21,613 nt of DNA, from contig DZBC01000009.1 in NCBI GenBank assembly GCA_022729835.1, positions 1 through 21,613 of the forward strand. Direction: 5' to 3'. Both the position numbers and the translations under genes were made by a program. Below the pieces are notes generated by a model. That model ran no database searches and had not been told where the DNA came from. It saw nothing but the letters and a program-made list of their open reading frames with translations. This stretch comes from Sulfuricurvum sp. Its GTDB lineage: Bacteria > Campylobacterota > Campylobacteria > Campylobacterales > Sulfurimonadaceae. Positions 7,151 through 15,007 of this stretch are shown here, one piece after another; the stretch's first letter is position 1; each line of letters starts with the position of its first letter.

Positions 7151-7913
7151 AATGAAGCCTTGGTTGAATTTCTAAAACAGCGGTCGGGCAGACCTCGACG
7201 CAGACACCGCAGCCCACACACGCCTCTAAAATTTGAGGGATCATGCCCCCCTCTTTGGAAGCGACCATCACAATCGCCTCCTCTTTATTGGGCAGCGGAC
7301 ACAAATCGACGCAGAGCGTACAGGGTTTGCCCTCTAGCTTTTGCGCTTCGATCAGCTCCGCCTCTTCGAGTTCGCGCTTGTTCGACTTAACCCCCTCTCC
7401 GAGATTGCGGCTGCGCTGCTCTTCGGGGCTGAGGGTGTGGGCATGGGCGTAGAGTCGATCGATATGCTCTTTTTGCACTGCGCCGCCGGTTTTGGCGATA
7501 CAGCGATCAATAGCGCGCACGGCGACGATCCCCATCTCTACCTTTTTGACATCTTCGACATGGTGATCGAGCGCTCCGCTAGGGCACGCCAGCACGCACG
7601 GTAGCAGCGGACAGAGGTAACAGCCCCGATTGACCGCGTCGATATAGGGCGTACCCACGCCATGCCCCGTGTCGATGTCGGCTAAGCGAATCGAGTCGTA
7701 GGGACAGACCTGCAAACACTGCCCACACTTGACGCACAACGCCAAAAAATCCTCTTCATTCACTGCAGCGGGCGGACGCAGCATCTTTGTGGTGTCAGAT
7801 TTGAGCATGGGTGAAAGCCCTACTCCGGCGGCGGCAAAGAGGGTTAAAAAACCGATCCCGCCGGCGTTTTTGAGAAAATCGCGCCGTGGCGCTTGTGTGG
7901 GTTCATGGGACAT
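7134..7913 (-). CDS. nosG: NosG, Tat-exported periplasmic ferredoxin (NapG-like), four [4Fe-4S] motifs
   Basis: A 259-residue protein with a Tat signal: RRDFLK (residues 10-15) followed by a hydrophobic stretch. Four cysteine clusters follow: CVKCGQCLQVCP, CYLCPLLPCVLACP, CTLCVDLCP and CVGCGVCVEVCP. This is the NapG/NosG pattern; with NosH it forms a menaquinol-oxidising unit that passes electrons to the NosC cytochromes. ATG 7913 has AGGAG 6 bases upstream and overlaps nosD's last codons by 11 bases. Tat export here contrasts with NosZ, which uses a Sec-type signal, as in clade II systems. Confidence 0.92.
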   Translation of the reverse strand: MSHEPTQAPRRDFLKNAGGIGFLTLFAAAGVGLSPMLKSDTTKMLRPPAAVNEEDFLALCVKCGQCLQVCPYDSIRLADIDTGHGVGTPYIDAVNRGCYLCPLLPCVLACPSGALDHHVEDVKKVEMGIVAVRAIDRCIAKTGGAVQKEHIDRLYAHAHTLSPEEQRSRNLGEGVKSNKRELEEAELIEAQKLEGKPCTLCVDLCPLPNKEEAIVMVASKEGGMIPQILEACVGCGVCVEVCPTAVLEIQPRLHYADLY

Positions 7914-9126
7914 GAATACTCCTGTGAAATAGGGGTTTGGTATCGGTTAAGAGATACTCAGGCTGCGAAAACGGAGCCAGTTTGGTGAGAAAATTTATGA
8001 GCGACACCAGCGGCGTGCCGTAGAAAAATTTGGCATCCTCTTTGTACTGCCACAGCCGCCCGATATACTCGTGCAGATGATAAGGGGTATCGCCGATACC
8101 GTCTTGGTCTCGATCAAATCCTTGGTAGTCATCCCAGTAGTTCCCCTCCCAAAAGTTTTGGGTGATATCTGCCTTTTTGGTGTCGTTGATCACCTGATCG
8201 ATATTGCCAATCAGGCGGTTGCCGACAAAACGATTATGGACGTTAAAGGCGTGAAAGTGGATCCCCTCGGCGTTGTAGAGGATCTTATTCTCCTCGATGG
8301 TGTTGGTCATCTCAGGCTCAAAGGGCGACCAGTCGATGTAAAATCCGCGTGCGCAGTAGAGCACCGTGTTGTTTGTGATCGTGAAGTTCGAGACCTCTTT
8401 AAGCCCGATACCGATCCCCGTAGCACCTAGAGAGCTCTGCACCAGATTGCCCGTCGCTATGGAGTCGCGGCTGTACATAAAAAAGATTCCCACCGAGTTT
8501 TTGAGGTAGCGGTTGTTGCGGATGGTGTTGGCCCCTGCGTACATGAAATGCAACGAATAGCGACACTCCTCGCCTACATTCTCCTCGATCAGATTGCCGT
8601 GGCTGTACCAGATCACCATATCGCGCGAGCGGTAGAGGCGGTTTTTGGCCACCACATTGTCGTTGCTGTACCACAGACGCACCCCATCGCCGCGTACACC
8701 CAGATCGAGATCCTTGGAGATGATGGTGTTACCGATGATTTTGGAGTGGTGCGTCATCTGAAAATCGATCCCAAAGAGGGTGTCTTCGATATGACACCGC
8801 TCGATACGCAGATCCTCCACCCCATCGGCCACCACGGCTGCATCGAGTTTGTAGTGTTGATCGCCGCTGTTTTGAATCCGCAGATTCTCCAGCGTCACAT
8901 GGCTGCTTTTGATGGTGACCACCGTTCCTTCGCCGCCGCCATCAATGATGCTCTTTTGATCCGCGCCGATAATGTGCAGGGGCTTCTCAATCACGATGCG
9001 CCCCTCAAACAACCCCTCGGGAAGACGAATCGTCGAGCCGGGAGCGGCCGCATCAATCGCCTCTTGCAAGATATTTTGAGCCATTACATGTAAGGCCGCC
9101 GCCAGAAGTACCAGTAGGAGTTTCAT
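7903..9126 (-). CDS. nosD: NosD, periplasmic beta-helix copper-maturation protein
   Basis: The 407-residue precursor starts with a Sec signal (MKLLLVLLAAALHVMAQ). It then consists of repeated right-handed beta-helix (CASH/PbH1) units such as IIDGGGEGTVVTIKSSHVTLE, NTIISKDLDLGVRGDG and NTIRNNRYLKNSVGIFFMYS. The end carries the conserved FWEGNYWDDYQGFDRDQDGIGDTPY signature (about residues 319-343) typical of NosD. It is the periplasmic partner of NosFY in building the CuZ site. Start ATG 9126 shares one base with the nosB stop (TAATG) and coincides with the signal peptide; an in-frame extension 30 codons upstream lies inside nosB and lacks support. Confidence 0.92.
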   Translation of the reverse strand: MKLLLVLLAAALHVMAQNILQEAIDAAAPGSTIRLPEGLFEGRIVIEKPLHIIGADQKSIIDGGGEGTVVTIKSSHVTLENLRIQNSGDQHYKLDAAVVADGVEDLRIERCHIEDTLFGIDFQMTHHSKIIGNTIISKDLDLGVRGDGVRLWYSNDNVVAKNRLYRSRDMVIWYSHGNLIEENVGEECRYSLHFMYAGANTIRNNRYLKNSVGIFFMYSRDSIATGNLVQSSLGATGIGIGLKEVSNFTITNNTVLYCARGFYIDWSPFEPEMTNTIEENKILYNAEGIHFHAFNVHNRFVGNRLIGNIDQVINDTKKADITQNFWEGNYWDDYQGFDRDQDGIGDTPYHLHEYIGRLWQYKEDAKFFYGTPLVSLINFLTKLAPFSQPEYLLTDTKPLFHRSIHVP

Positions 9127-9917
9127 TATGCGTTGGTGGCTTCTATAGCTTTGAACGCTTTGGCTCGTGAGAGCAGCGCCAGTAGACAAAAGATCGCAAT
9201 TGCGGCCAAAAACCAAAATCCGGCGTCAGGATAGGAGTGGGTGGTAAACTGCGCCACCTTGCCATCGCCAAAGACGGTGGGCATAAAAGGCTTGATTTTA
9301 AAGGCGCCGTAGTCGTGCATGTTGTGGCCAAACCAGTAGAGCCAGTAGGCGTAAAAGCCCAGAAAAATACCCGGCAAGAGTGCGGCTGTAAGCGGAGCGA
9401 GCGAGAGCACTTTGATCGGATAGAGAATAAAGAGCAGCAACGCAAAGCTCAGCAGTACCAGCACATAAGGGGCAAAAGCGCGCAGATGCGGTGCGCCGCG
9501 CTCCATAGGGTCCATGCCGATGTAGTGGTTGATGGTGTTCATCTCATGCACTTCGCCGCTAAAACCGTCAAAGTGATAAAAGACGGGAATCCCCTCAGGA
9601 AAAGCATCTTTGGGGTAGTTGGGCGCTTCGAGCGAGACGTACCAGATGGGCGCAGAGGCGACGCCGATTTCGGCTTGCATCTCGATCATCTTGGCCAGAT
9701 CATTTTGCGCCTCTTTGGGTGCACTGTGGCTAAAGTAGCGACCGCTTTGGTAGTGGTTCCACAAACCATAAACATAAGAGGGAAGCTCCGCGCTCTTTTG
9801 CTCTTCAATGCGTTCCAGACTCCCGTGAAAGAGCACCGAGGGGACGGTAAAGGCATAGAGCAACAACGCCAAAGCGATCGAGGCGAAGAGGCGTGATTTG
9901 AAAAAGGGACTTTGCAT
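9126..9917 (-). CDS. nosB: NosB, membrane protein characteristic of clade II nos clusters
   Basis: The 263-residue protein has an N-terminal membrane helix (about 8-28), a periplasmic domain of about 120 residues with GLWNHYQSGRYFSHSAPKEA and PNYPKDAFPEGIPVFYHFDG, then three or four helices toward the C terminus (from FAPYVLVLLSFALLLFILYP). This match and its position straight after nosZ identify NosB, which is restricted to clade II N2O reducers and is essential for N2O respiration in studied relatives; its biochemical job is unknown. ATG 9917 is preferred because AAGGAT lies just before it; a longer frame begins inside the intergenic hairpin. The gap to nosZ (88 bases) is the only large gap in the operon. 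Confidence 0.82.
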   Translation of the reverse strand: MQSPFFKSRLFASIALALLLYAFTVPSVLFHGSLERIEEQKSAELPSYVYGLWNHYQSGRYFSHSAPKEAQNDLAKMIEMQAEIGVASAPIWYVSLEAPNYPKDAFPEGIPVFYHFDGFSGEVHEMNTINHYIGMDPMERGAPHLRAFAPYVLVLLSFALLLFILYPIKVLSLAPLTAALLPGIFLGFYAYWLYWFGHNMHDYGAFKIKPFMPTVFGDGKVAQFTTHSYPDAGFWFLAAIAIFCLLALLSRAKAFKAIEATNA

Positions 9918-9939
9918 AAATATCCTTACATGTAAGTGT

Positions 9940-9994
9940 GAGCTTTGCTTCAACCGCCTCTAGGCGGCTGGAGCAAAGCTCCTGCCCGAAGGCA
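9940..9994 (-). promoter_or_regulatory. Double RNA hairpin between nosZ and nosB
   Basis: On the minus strand, the nosZ stop is followed by TGCC-TTCG-GGCA (9983-9994), a UUCG tetraloop, and then by a long stem: GAGCTTTGCT/AGCAAAGCTC (9940-9949 with 9972-9981) continued after a small internal loop by CCGCCT/AGGCGG (9954-9959 with 9962-9967). There is no T-tract after it, so it is more likely a processing or 3'-stabilising element, or a partial attenuator, that lets nosZ mRNA exceed the rest of the operon. The nosB ribosome binding site lies just downstream. Confidence 0.6.
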
Positions 9995-10005
9995 AGAGTG
10001 ACGTT

Positions 10006-12600
10006 TTAGAACAGATTGGCGTTCTCATCGATCCACTTGAAGTACTCGATGATATCTTTACTCTGTTGCGGTGACATATGCTGGTTAGGCATTTTGAGGT
10101 TAAATGAGTTGATCATCGCCTCGATATAAGGGTTTTTGTAATGCTTTTCTGGGTTAAGAATAAAGTCATAGACAAACTGCTCGCCGTTTTCATGACGCAT
10201 CAATACCCCGGTAAGGTCTGGGCCGGAGCTCACTTTACCCACAACGTGACAACCCGAACATCCGCCCTCATGGAATGCTTTCTCTCCGGCAGTGGCTGCA
10301 GGGGACATCTTCGTAGCGACCATCTTGGTGAGAATGTCCTTAGCACGGATGCCGACGTCTGCGGTTTTTACCATGTACTGCCAGATCATGTTTTCAAAAA
10401 GAACCGCTTTTTCGACATCACCTTCTTTATAGGCGGCGTCAGCTTTTTTCTTCTCTTCGGGGATCTTGCCGTACTGATCGAGCGCATCGGTGACAAGGTT
10501 GCTAACGGTTTCATGCTTTTCGTAGTGGTTTTCTTTGAGGAATTTCACCACTGACTGAATAACCGCATCGGTCGCACTGTTGACGCCGACGATCTTCTTG
10601 TATTCCGCTTCGAGTTGCTCTTTGCTCATGCCGGCCATCTTCATCTTCGAGACGTCGTCATACTTCTTGTTGGGATCTTTGACCATCATATAGCCCATCA
10701 TCTCCAGGTGCAGTGCAGAGCAGAACTCGGTGCAGTAGAATGGAAACACTCCTTCGATGTCGGCAATAAACTCGATCTTGGCAGTCTCGCCCGGCTCAAG
10801 TGAAGCGTGGATATCGTAGCTACCGACGGTAAAGCCGTGGGTCTCATCTTGGGCACGCTCGAGGTTGGTCATATAGATGGTGACTTTGTCGCCTTTATTA
10901 ACGGTGATATGCTCAGGATTGATGTGTGAGCGTACAAAGGTTGAATAGACAGTGACGTGGTTGCCGTTGCGTTCAATACGCTCTTGACCGGCAAGGGTTT
11001 TACCCTCGTGCACTTTGCCTGTTTTGGTGTTGGTGCCCATCTCATAGCGTACATGCGGATGCACTTTGCTGGCACGAATGGACTCTGCTTGGTGCGGCTC
11101 ACCCAGCGGGAACGGCATATCGTAAAGCAGTTGCATCTTCGGCCCGGAGATGTCGATGAGCTGGTGGTTTTGCGGATGCAAAGGGCCTACCGGCAAGAAG
11201 CGGTCAATCGCCAGTTTGTTAAGCGCGATTAGATATTTACCCTGTGGATCGGCTGATTTACCCTCCATCGCAGTCAAGTGACCGATGTTGTAGTGGACGT
11301 TGACTTTATCGAGCACTTTGAGGTCTTTATAGTTCCACTTTACTACTTGTGAATCGACATACAGTGAGGTATAGACTTCACCGTCTACATTAGAATACTG
11401 GTTATGCAATGGCCCCAGACCCAGCTCAAGCTGACCGTGCAGCGCTTTTTTCATATCCAAGATGGGGATACCGTAAGGGTCTTTGCCCGCGTACTCTTTA
11501 TTGTCAATCAGTTTCTTGATCTTTCTAAAGTCATAGACCGAAGCATGAGTGTCGAGCTTGCCGCAGACGATGATGAGTTCACCCGTAGGGTTGACGTCTA
11601 CGCCGTGGGGTGATTTAGGCTCAGGGATCAAGAAGAGCGCATCGTTTTTAACCGCCACATCCATAGGAATGACTTTGTGGCCGTTGATGAGCTGATAGTT
11701 CTTCTTATCTTTTGCGAGTTCCGCAAGCTTCTTCCAGTTATATACATGTAAGAAGTCGGTGTCGAATCGGCTCATGCCCGCTTCAAACGGCGGCAACCCT
11801 TTTTCGATACCGCCCACATACATCTCGGCGTTAAAGGAGTTGGTAAACGCCCAACCGTCAGAGACACCTTTACCGGCATCGGTAAGGTCTTGCATGTAAG
11901 GAGGAAGTTCCAGCGTAAAGGCTTCATCGGCCTTGATCTTGCCCTCTTTTTTATCAAACGGCCAGTGGGTGACGCCGCCGCGATACTTCTCTTTGTAGAG
12001 CTCTATAGGGTAGTAGTTGTTATCGAGCGGCGCGGCATACTGGCTCGCTTCGAGGATGTAGTCGGTATTGGGGGTGACAAAGGCGCCGCCGTGTTCAGAT
12101 TTGAGTACGGGGTTGACGACAATCTGCGTGGTTTCAAAGTCGGCAAGGCTAATCACGGCAATACGCGGGTTGGCTTTATCATTGATGAAGAGGAATTTAC
12201 CGTCGCTCTTGCCATCAGTTTCGGAGACAGCCGGATGGTGGGTGTCTCCCCAATTGATCTCGCGTCCACGGATATTACCTTGGCGTAAAATAGACTTAGA
12301 ATCCTCGTCGTAGCCATAACCCTGCCATGGCTCCGGCGTAAAGACGGCGATATATTTGAGGATACGCATCGAAGGCACCCCATAGACAATCACTTGACCC
12401 GATTGGCCGCCTGATGAGAAGACGTAAAACTCATCATGGACACCTGATGGGGTGTAGGTTTTGGCAGCGGCGAGCAGATCGGTCTCACTGAGACCCCGCT
12501 TCTTCATCACCTCTTGCAACTCGTTGGCTTCCGCGCCCATCCCGAGCAGTGCTAGGGTGACGCAAGAGTAGACCACTCTTTTTAAACGACTTGGCTTCAT
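10006..12600 (-). CDS. nosZ: Nitrous oxide reductase NosZ, clade II, with fused cytochrome c domain
   Basis: An 864-residue periplasmic enzyme that reduces N2O to N2. It has a Sec-type signal (about 1-25, no twin-arginine Tat motif), then a seven-bladed propeller carrying the CuZ histidines, including GDTHHP (His121, His122) and DVNPTGELIIVCGK. The cupredoxin CuA domain contains FYCTEFCSALHLEMMGY (Cys623, Cys627, His631, Met634). A C-terminal class I cytochrome c domain has CSGCH (Cys781, Cys784, His785). The DTHHP form of the motif, the Sec signal and the haem fusion are all clade II traits; the extra haem domain gives NosZ its own electron entry port. ATG 12600 follows AAGGAGA. It is first in the operon, behind an FNR-type promoter. 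All key metal ligands that I could locate are intact. Confidence 0.97.
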   Translation of the reverse strand: MKPSRLKRVVYSCVTLALLGMGAEANELQEVMKKRGLSETDLLAAAKTYTPSGVHDEFYVFSSGGQSGQVIVYGVPSMRILKYIAVFTPEPWQGYGYDEDSKSILRQGNIRGREINWGDTHHPAVSETDGKSDGKFLFINDKANPRIAVISLADFETTQIVVNPVLKSEHGGAFVTPNTDYILEASQYAAPLDNNYYPIELYKEKYRGGVTHWPFDKKEGKIKADEAFTLELPPYMQDLTDAGKGVSDGWAFTNSFNAEMYVGGIEKGLPPFEAGMSRFDTDFLHVYNWKKLAELAKDKKNYQLINGHKVIPMDVAVKNDALFLIPEPKSPHGVDVNPTGELIIVCGKLDTHASVYDFRKIKKLIDNKEYAGKDPYGIPILDMKKALHGQLELGLGPLHNQYSNVDGEVYTSLYVDSQVVKWNYKDLKVLDKVNVHYNIGHLTAMEGKSADPQGKYLIALNKLAIDRFLPVGPLHPQNHQLIDISGPKMQLLYDMPFPLGEPHQAESIRASKVHPHVRYEMGTNTKTGKVHEGKTLAGQERIERNGNHVTVYSTFVRSHINPEHITVNKGDKVTIYMTNLERAQDETHGFTVGSYDIHASLEPGETAKIEFIADIEGVFPFYCTEFCSALHLEMMGYMMVKDPNKKYDDVSKMKMAGMSKEQLEAEYKKIVGVNSATDAVIQSVVKFLKENHYEKHETVSNLVTDALDQYGKIPEEKKKADAAYKEGDVEKAVLFENMIWQYMVKTADVGIRAKDILTKMVATKMSPAATAGEKAFHEGGCSGCHVVGKVSSGPDLTGVLMRHENGEQFVYDFILNPEKHYKNPYIEAMINSFNLKMPNQHMSPQQSKDIIEYFKWIDENANLF

Positions 12601-12632
12601 ACCATTCTCCTTAAGCTAGCATTATGAATAAC

Positions 12633-12681
12633 ATCAGCCATTCTAACTGTTACAAAAACTTAACACTTTGATCTCTATCAT
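12633..12681 (-). promoter_or_regulatory. FNR-type box and promoter of the nos operon
   Basis: TTGAT-CTCT-ATCAT at 12668-12681 matches 9 of 10 consensus bases of an FNR box. Leftward, TAGAAT (12640-12645 on the complement) is a good -10, giving a transcription start near 12633, with the box centred exactly 41.5 bases upstream, and a 33-base leader to nosZ. There is no -35 consensus, as expected for a class II activator-dependent promoter. The site lies between the regulator stop codon and nosZ. Confidence 0.7.
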
Positions 12682-12691
12682 TAAGAAAAAC

Positions 12692-13360
12692 TTAATCACT
12701 GACCACAATCTGCTCAAGCCTAAGGCGGTCGGCAATGACGATCTCTTTATCACAAAGGGCAATGCAGCCTTGCGATTCGAGCTCTTTGAGGGTACGCGAG
12801 AGACTCTCTGCCGCGATGCCTAGAGTTTTGGCTGCTTGATAGCGTTTGGAGCTGTTGAACTGATCGATATTTTCCAGCAGGTAGCGCGCAATTTTTGCTT
12901 TGACCGAAAGTCTTGAGAAGGTATATTGAATATTAATCGAGACGTGGTGGTTGAGTTTGTCCGAGATGGAATCAAGCAAAACAGGCAGAATCGCTTCGGC
13001 AAAAAATGGCTCCTGCTTGAGCCTGGCAAACTCAATCTTGGCAAGTTTTGCGGGTTGCAGCGCGCGTATAGAGGCGGGAAAACCGATCTGCTTGATATTG
13101 GCCATCTCTCCTACGAGATGGACGGCATCGATGTCGCGCATCACGATCTCTTCGTTTTTGGCACCGATCTTGAAGATACGGATGATGCCCTCGCAGATGA
13201 GGTGAAGATAGGTCGGCGCATCCTCTTCATAGACGATGATCTCGCCGATCTCATACACTCCGTAGTGCGTGTAGGCAACGATTTTCTCGGCGGCCTGCGC
13301 ATCGAGCAGAGGAAAAATCGATTGTAAGCAGCGTTTCAAACGCTTTTCGCGGGTATGCAT
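12692..13360 (-). CDS. Crp/Fnr-family regulator without FNR cysteines, probable N2O/NO-responsive activator (Nss-like)
   Basis: The 222-residue protein has an N-terminal cyclic-nucleotide-like beta barrel (about 15-120), a dimerisation helix (121-145) and a C-terminal winged helix. The recognition helix reads AESLSRTLKELE; Glu185, Ser188 and Arg189 match the E-x-x-S-R triplet with which FNR reads TTGAT half sites. The four N-terminal and central cysteines that hold the FNR iron-sulfur cluster are absent (cysteines are at 11, 56, 199, 203), so it does not sense oxygen like FNR. Wolinella uses cluster-less Crp/Fnr proteins (NssA-C) to turn on N and N2O respiration in response to NO or N2O; orthology is inferred. 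It precedes nosZ by 92 bases, and FNR-type boxes precede nosZ, the cytochrome and this gene itself, suggesting an autoregulated switch. ATG 13360 has AAGG upstream. Confidence 0.85.
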   Translation of the reverse strand: MHTREKRLKRCLQSIFPLLDAQAAEKIVAYTHYGVYEIGEIIVYEEDAPTYLHLICEGIIRIFKIGAKNEEIVMRDIDAVHLVGEMANIKQIGFPASIRALQPAKLAKIEFARLKQEPFFAEAILPVLLDSISDKLNHHVSINIQYTFSRLSVKAKIARYLLENIDQFNSSKRYQAAKTLGIAAESLSRTLKELESQGCIALCDKEIVIADRLRLEQIVVSD

Positions 13361-13384
13361 GGGGTGCCTTGCGTGGTCAAACTT

Positions 13385-13433
13385 TAAGCGTATCTTAGAA
13401 GATTTTGCGGCGTAAAACTTTGACCTGTATCAA
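13385..13433 (-). promoter_or_regulatory. FNR-type box and promoter of the regulator gene
   Basis: TTGAC-CTGT-ATCAA at 13420-13433 matches 9 of 10 FNR-box positions. Leftward, TAAGAT (13392-13397 on the complement) fits a -10, placing the start near 13385 and the box centre at -41.5, with a 25-base leader. This predicts that the regulator or a related Fnr protein controls its own gene. Confidence 0.65.
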
Positions 13434-13449
13434 GAATGAGAGAAGCGAT

Positions 13450-13893
13450 TTAGAGTATTGAGCGTATCTGCATTGCCACCCACAAGATGGCCAGATTGAG
13501 CACAAAGATGGCCATAGAGCCGCCTCTGGAGAGAAACTTTTGATAAAGCGAACGCTCTTTTTGGTGGGTTTTAAAGGCGATAAAAAGATGAACCACAGTG
13601 GCGATGCCAAGGGCGCAGACCAAGATGAGTTTTTGCGTGACCAAACGATCAAGCTCTGTTTCGCCCAAAAAGAGGGTTACAAACAGCCCGTAGTGATCGC
13701 CCAAAATCACTCCTGTGCTGATCAAAATCAGCAGCCATACGGTCTCGAAATAGCCATAAAATGGGCCAATCGTGCCGTAAACGGCGCTTTGTACCTTGGG
13801 GTCTCGAAGTGCTATCCCCAAGCCAAATAAGACGATGCTACCGCCAATCCATGCACAGGCGGCGAGAATGTGTATATACAATACAAATGACAT
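13450..13893 (-). CDS. CopD-like four-helix membrane protein
   Basis: A 147-residue protein with four hydrophobic segments: FVLYIHILAACAWIGGSIVL, then YFETVWLLILISTGVIL, LILVCALGIATVVHLFIAF and MAIFVLNLAILWVAM. The histidine in the first helix (HILAACAWIGG) is the pattern of CopD/DUF2269-like membrane proteins, which are linked to copper resistance or haem binding. Copper supply to NosZ would be a sensible role next to this cluster, but this is inference. ATG 13893 is used (an in-frame TTG precedes it). A small gene lies 15 bases upstream on the same strand, and the regulator promoter lies after its stop codon. Confidence 0.7.
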   Translation of the reverse strand: MSFVLYIHILAACAWIGGSIVLFGLGIALRDPKVQSAVYGTIGPFYGYFETVWLLILISTGVILGDHYGLFVTLFLGETELDRLVTQKLILVCALGIATVVHLFIAFKTHQKERSLYQKFLSRGGSMAIFVLNLAILWVAMQIRSIL

Positions 13894-13908
13894 CAATAAA
13901 TTCTTTCT

Positions 13909-14076
13909 TTACAGGCGTTGTTGACAGTATAAACTAATCAGTTCTTGGCGCTCTTGATATAGATCATCCCTAGCCCTGCCAAACCATCCACCAGCCATTT
14001 GGGATGATACACATGAATCGGACGTTATCGTTGCCAACTTCTTCTGAAGATGGCGATATTGATTTATAGAGCTCAC
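13909..14076 (-). CDS. Small hypothetical protein, 55 residues, upstream of the CopD-like gene
   Basis: A GTG-start frame with GGAG 7 bases before the start encodes a compact, soluble protein rich in Gln, Arg and Ser. It starts MSSINQYRHLQKKLATI and ends with WFGRARDDLYQERQELISLY, which looks like an amphipathic helix. The stop lies 15 bases before the CopD-like start, so the two probably form an operon. Coding potential is judged by residue pattern and the ribosome binding site only. Competing frames on both strands contain stops or odd composition. No family recognised. Confidence 0.45.
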   Translation of the reverse strand: MSSINQYRHLQKKLATITSDSCVSSQMAGGWFGRARDDLYQERQELISLYCQQRL

Positions 14077-14101
14077 TGAGCAGCTCCATCTTTTGGGCTA
14101 T

Positions 14102-14299
14102 ATGCTTGTCGCAAAGTGGATCTACATTCTAGGCTCGATCGGGGTGAGTGTCTATGTACTGCTGACCCTCCCCTATAAAGCTACCAAGTCCGATCTTAAA
14201 CCAACAACTGCCACGACCCAAGAGGAGCTCTCGCCAAAAGAGCAGGCGTTTGTGCGTAAAAAGCTCCGCTCCAAAGCGCAGATGCTGCTGGAGCGCTAA
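14102..14299 (+). CDS. Small single-helix membrane protein, 65 residues
   Basis: MLVAKWIYILGSIGVSVYVL forms one transmembrane segment with a short cytoplasmic or periplasmic N terminus, followed by a Lys/Gln/Glu-rich tail (SPKEQAFVRKKLRSKAQMLL). It begins 25 bases from the GTG of the leftward small gene, so the start region is crowded and lacks a good ribosome binding site; TTG at 14093 is an alternative. The stop codon is inside the palindrome GAGCGCTAAGCGCTC (14291-14305). Function unknown; possibly a small subunit or assembly factor of a membrane complex. Confidence 0.4.
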   Translation: MLVAKWIYILGSIGVSVYVLLTLPYKATKSDLKPTTATTQEELSPKEQAFVRKKLRSKAQMLLER

Positions 14300-14311
14300 G
14301 CGCTCATCACA

Positions 14312-14467
14312 GTGCTCCTGCTGAGCGGGTTTTGCTATAATTGGCACAGGCATAGCGAACCCGACCGCCCCCGGCCAATCAAGGCAACGGCAAACCCGCG
14401 TGATGACAAAGAGACAGCGGATATTCTAGAATGGATGAAGTGTTTTGCGAAATGGGGGCAGCAATAG
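14312..14467 (+). CDS. Small hypothetical protein, 51 residues
   Basis: A GTG start at 14312 opens a frame continuing, after the stop of the preceding small gene, in the same register. It encodes VLLLSGFCYNWHRHSEP, then an acidic middle (PRDDKETADILEWM) and KCFAKWGQQ at the end. The start may instead be farther upstream as an in-frame continuation of the preceding gene, if that gene's TAA is a recent nonsense mutation. A short hydrophobic N terminus resembles a signal or anchor. Weak ribosome binding site. Unrecognised. Confidence 0.35.
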   Translation: MLLLSGFCYNWHRHSEPDRPRPIKATANPRDDKETADILEWMKCFAKWGQQ

Positions 14468-14497
14468 AAATCACTTCATGACCTATGGAGATCCCCG

Positions 14498-15007
14498 ATG
14501 CGCTCACTCGAAACAATCAAACAGCAAGCCACCCTACTCAAACAGATCCTCAATGAGATGGATTTTGAGCCGCAGCGCGGCATGACCCAAGCCACCGCGC
14601 TCAACATTGCATCCAGGCTCAACCGTTTCAACAACTACCAAGAAGCCAAAGCCTTCTACGACACGCAGGCCAAGACGCCCTTATCGATCGTTCAGCTCGA
14701 ACCGCTTTTGGAGAACGCCCAGCAGCGCCTCTTCGCTCATGGCGTGCTGTATCAAACAGAACACCCCCAAGACTACGCCCTCTTGGTCACCCATGCTCAG
14801 GATATCGCCTCGTTTTTAGCGGTGATTGGCCGAGGCATTATCATTCAACCAGAGAAGATACTGCTCTCCCATCCGATTTTAGTGTGTGAACCGCACTACG
14901 ACCCCTACCAAAACCTAAACCCAAACCCCAGCGAGCTCCAAGCGCTTCTTCAAGAGCATCCGGAGCTTCTGAAGGATCAATGCTCGATCCCTTCAAGTGG
15001 GCAATAA
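14498..15007 (+). CDS. Hypothetical soluble protein, 169 residues, possible glyoxalase-related N-terminal domain
   Basis: GGAG lies 8 bases before ATG 14498. The first 55 residues (TLLKQILNEMDFE, then MTQATALNIASRLNRFNNYQEAKAFYD) resemble the small helical domain called glyoxalase-related or Glyoxalase_8, found alone or before other domains in phage and accessory genes. The rest contains a VTHAQDIASFLAVIGRGIIIQPE region and a Pro/Asn-rich tail. No active-site motif or signal peptide is visible. It is transcribed with, and 30 bases after, a small gene, behind an inverted repeat (ATGAAGTG at 14435-14442 with CACTTCAT at 14472-14479). Function not recognised; low-level similarity is from memory of the motif only. 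Confidence 0.6.
   Translation: MRSLETIKQQATLLKQILNEMDFEPQRGMTQATALNIASRLNRFNNYQEAKAFYDTQAKTPLSIVQLEPLLENAQQRLFAHGVLYQTEHPQDYALLVTHAQDIASFLAVIGRGIIIQPEKILLSHPILVCEPHYDPYQNLNPNPSELQALLQEHPELLKDQCSIPSSGQ

Noticed and set aside
8548..9093. Plus-strand frame of 181 codons opposite nosD
   Set aside because: Antisense to a firm NosD with conserved signature; no independent support.
13938..14024. Leftward frame ending in LVDGLAGLGMIYIKSAKN
   Set aside because: Protein-like but closed by a stop 29 codons upstream and without a start; the overlapping GTG frame at 13909-14076 has a ribosome binding site and is preferred.
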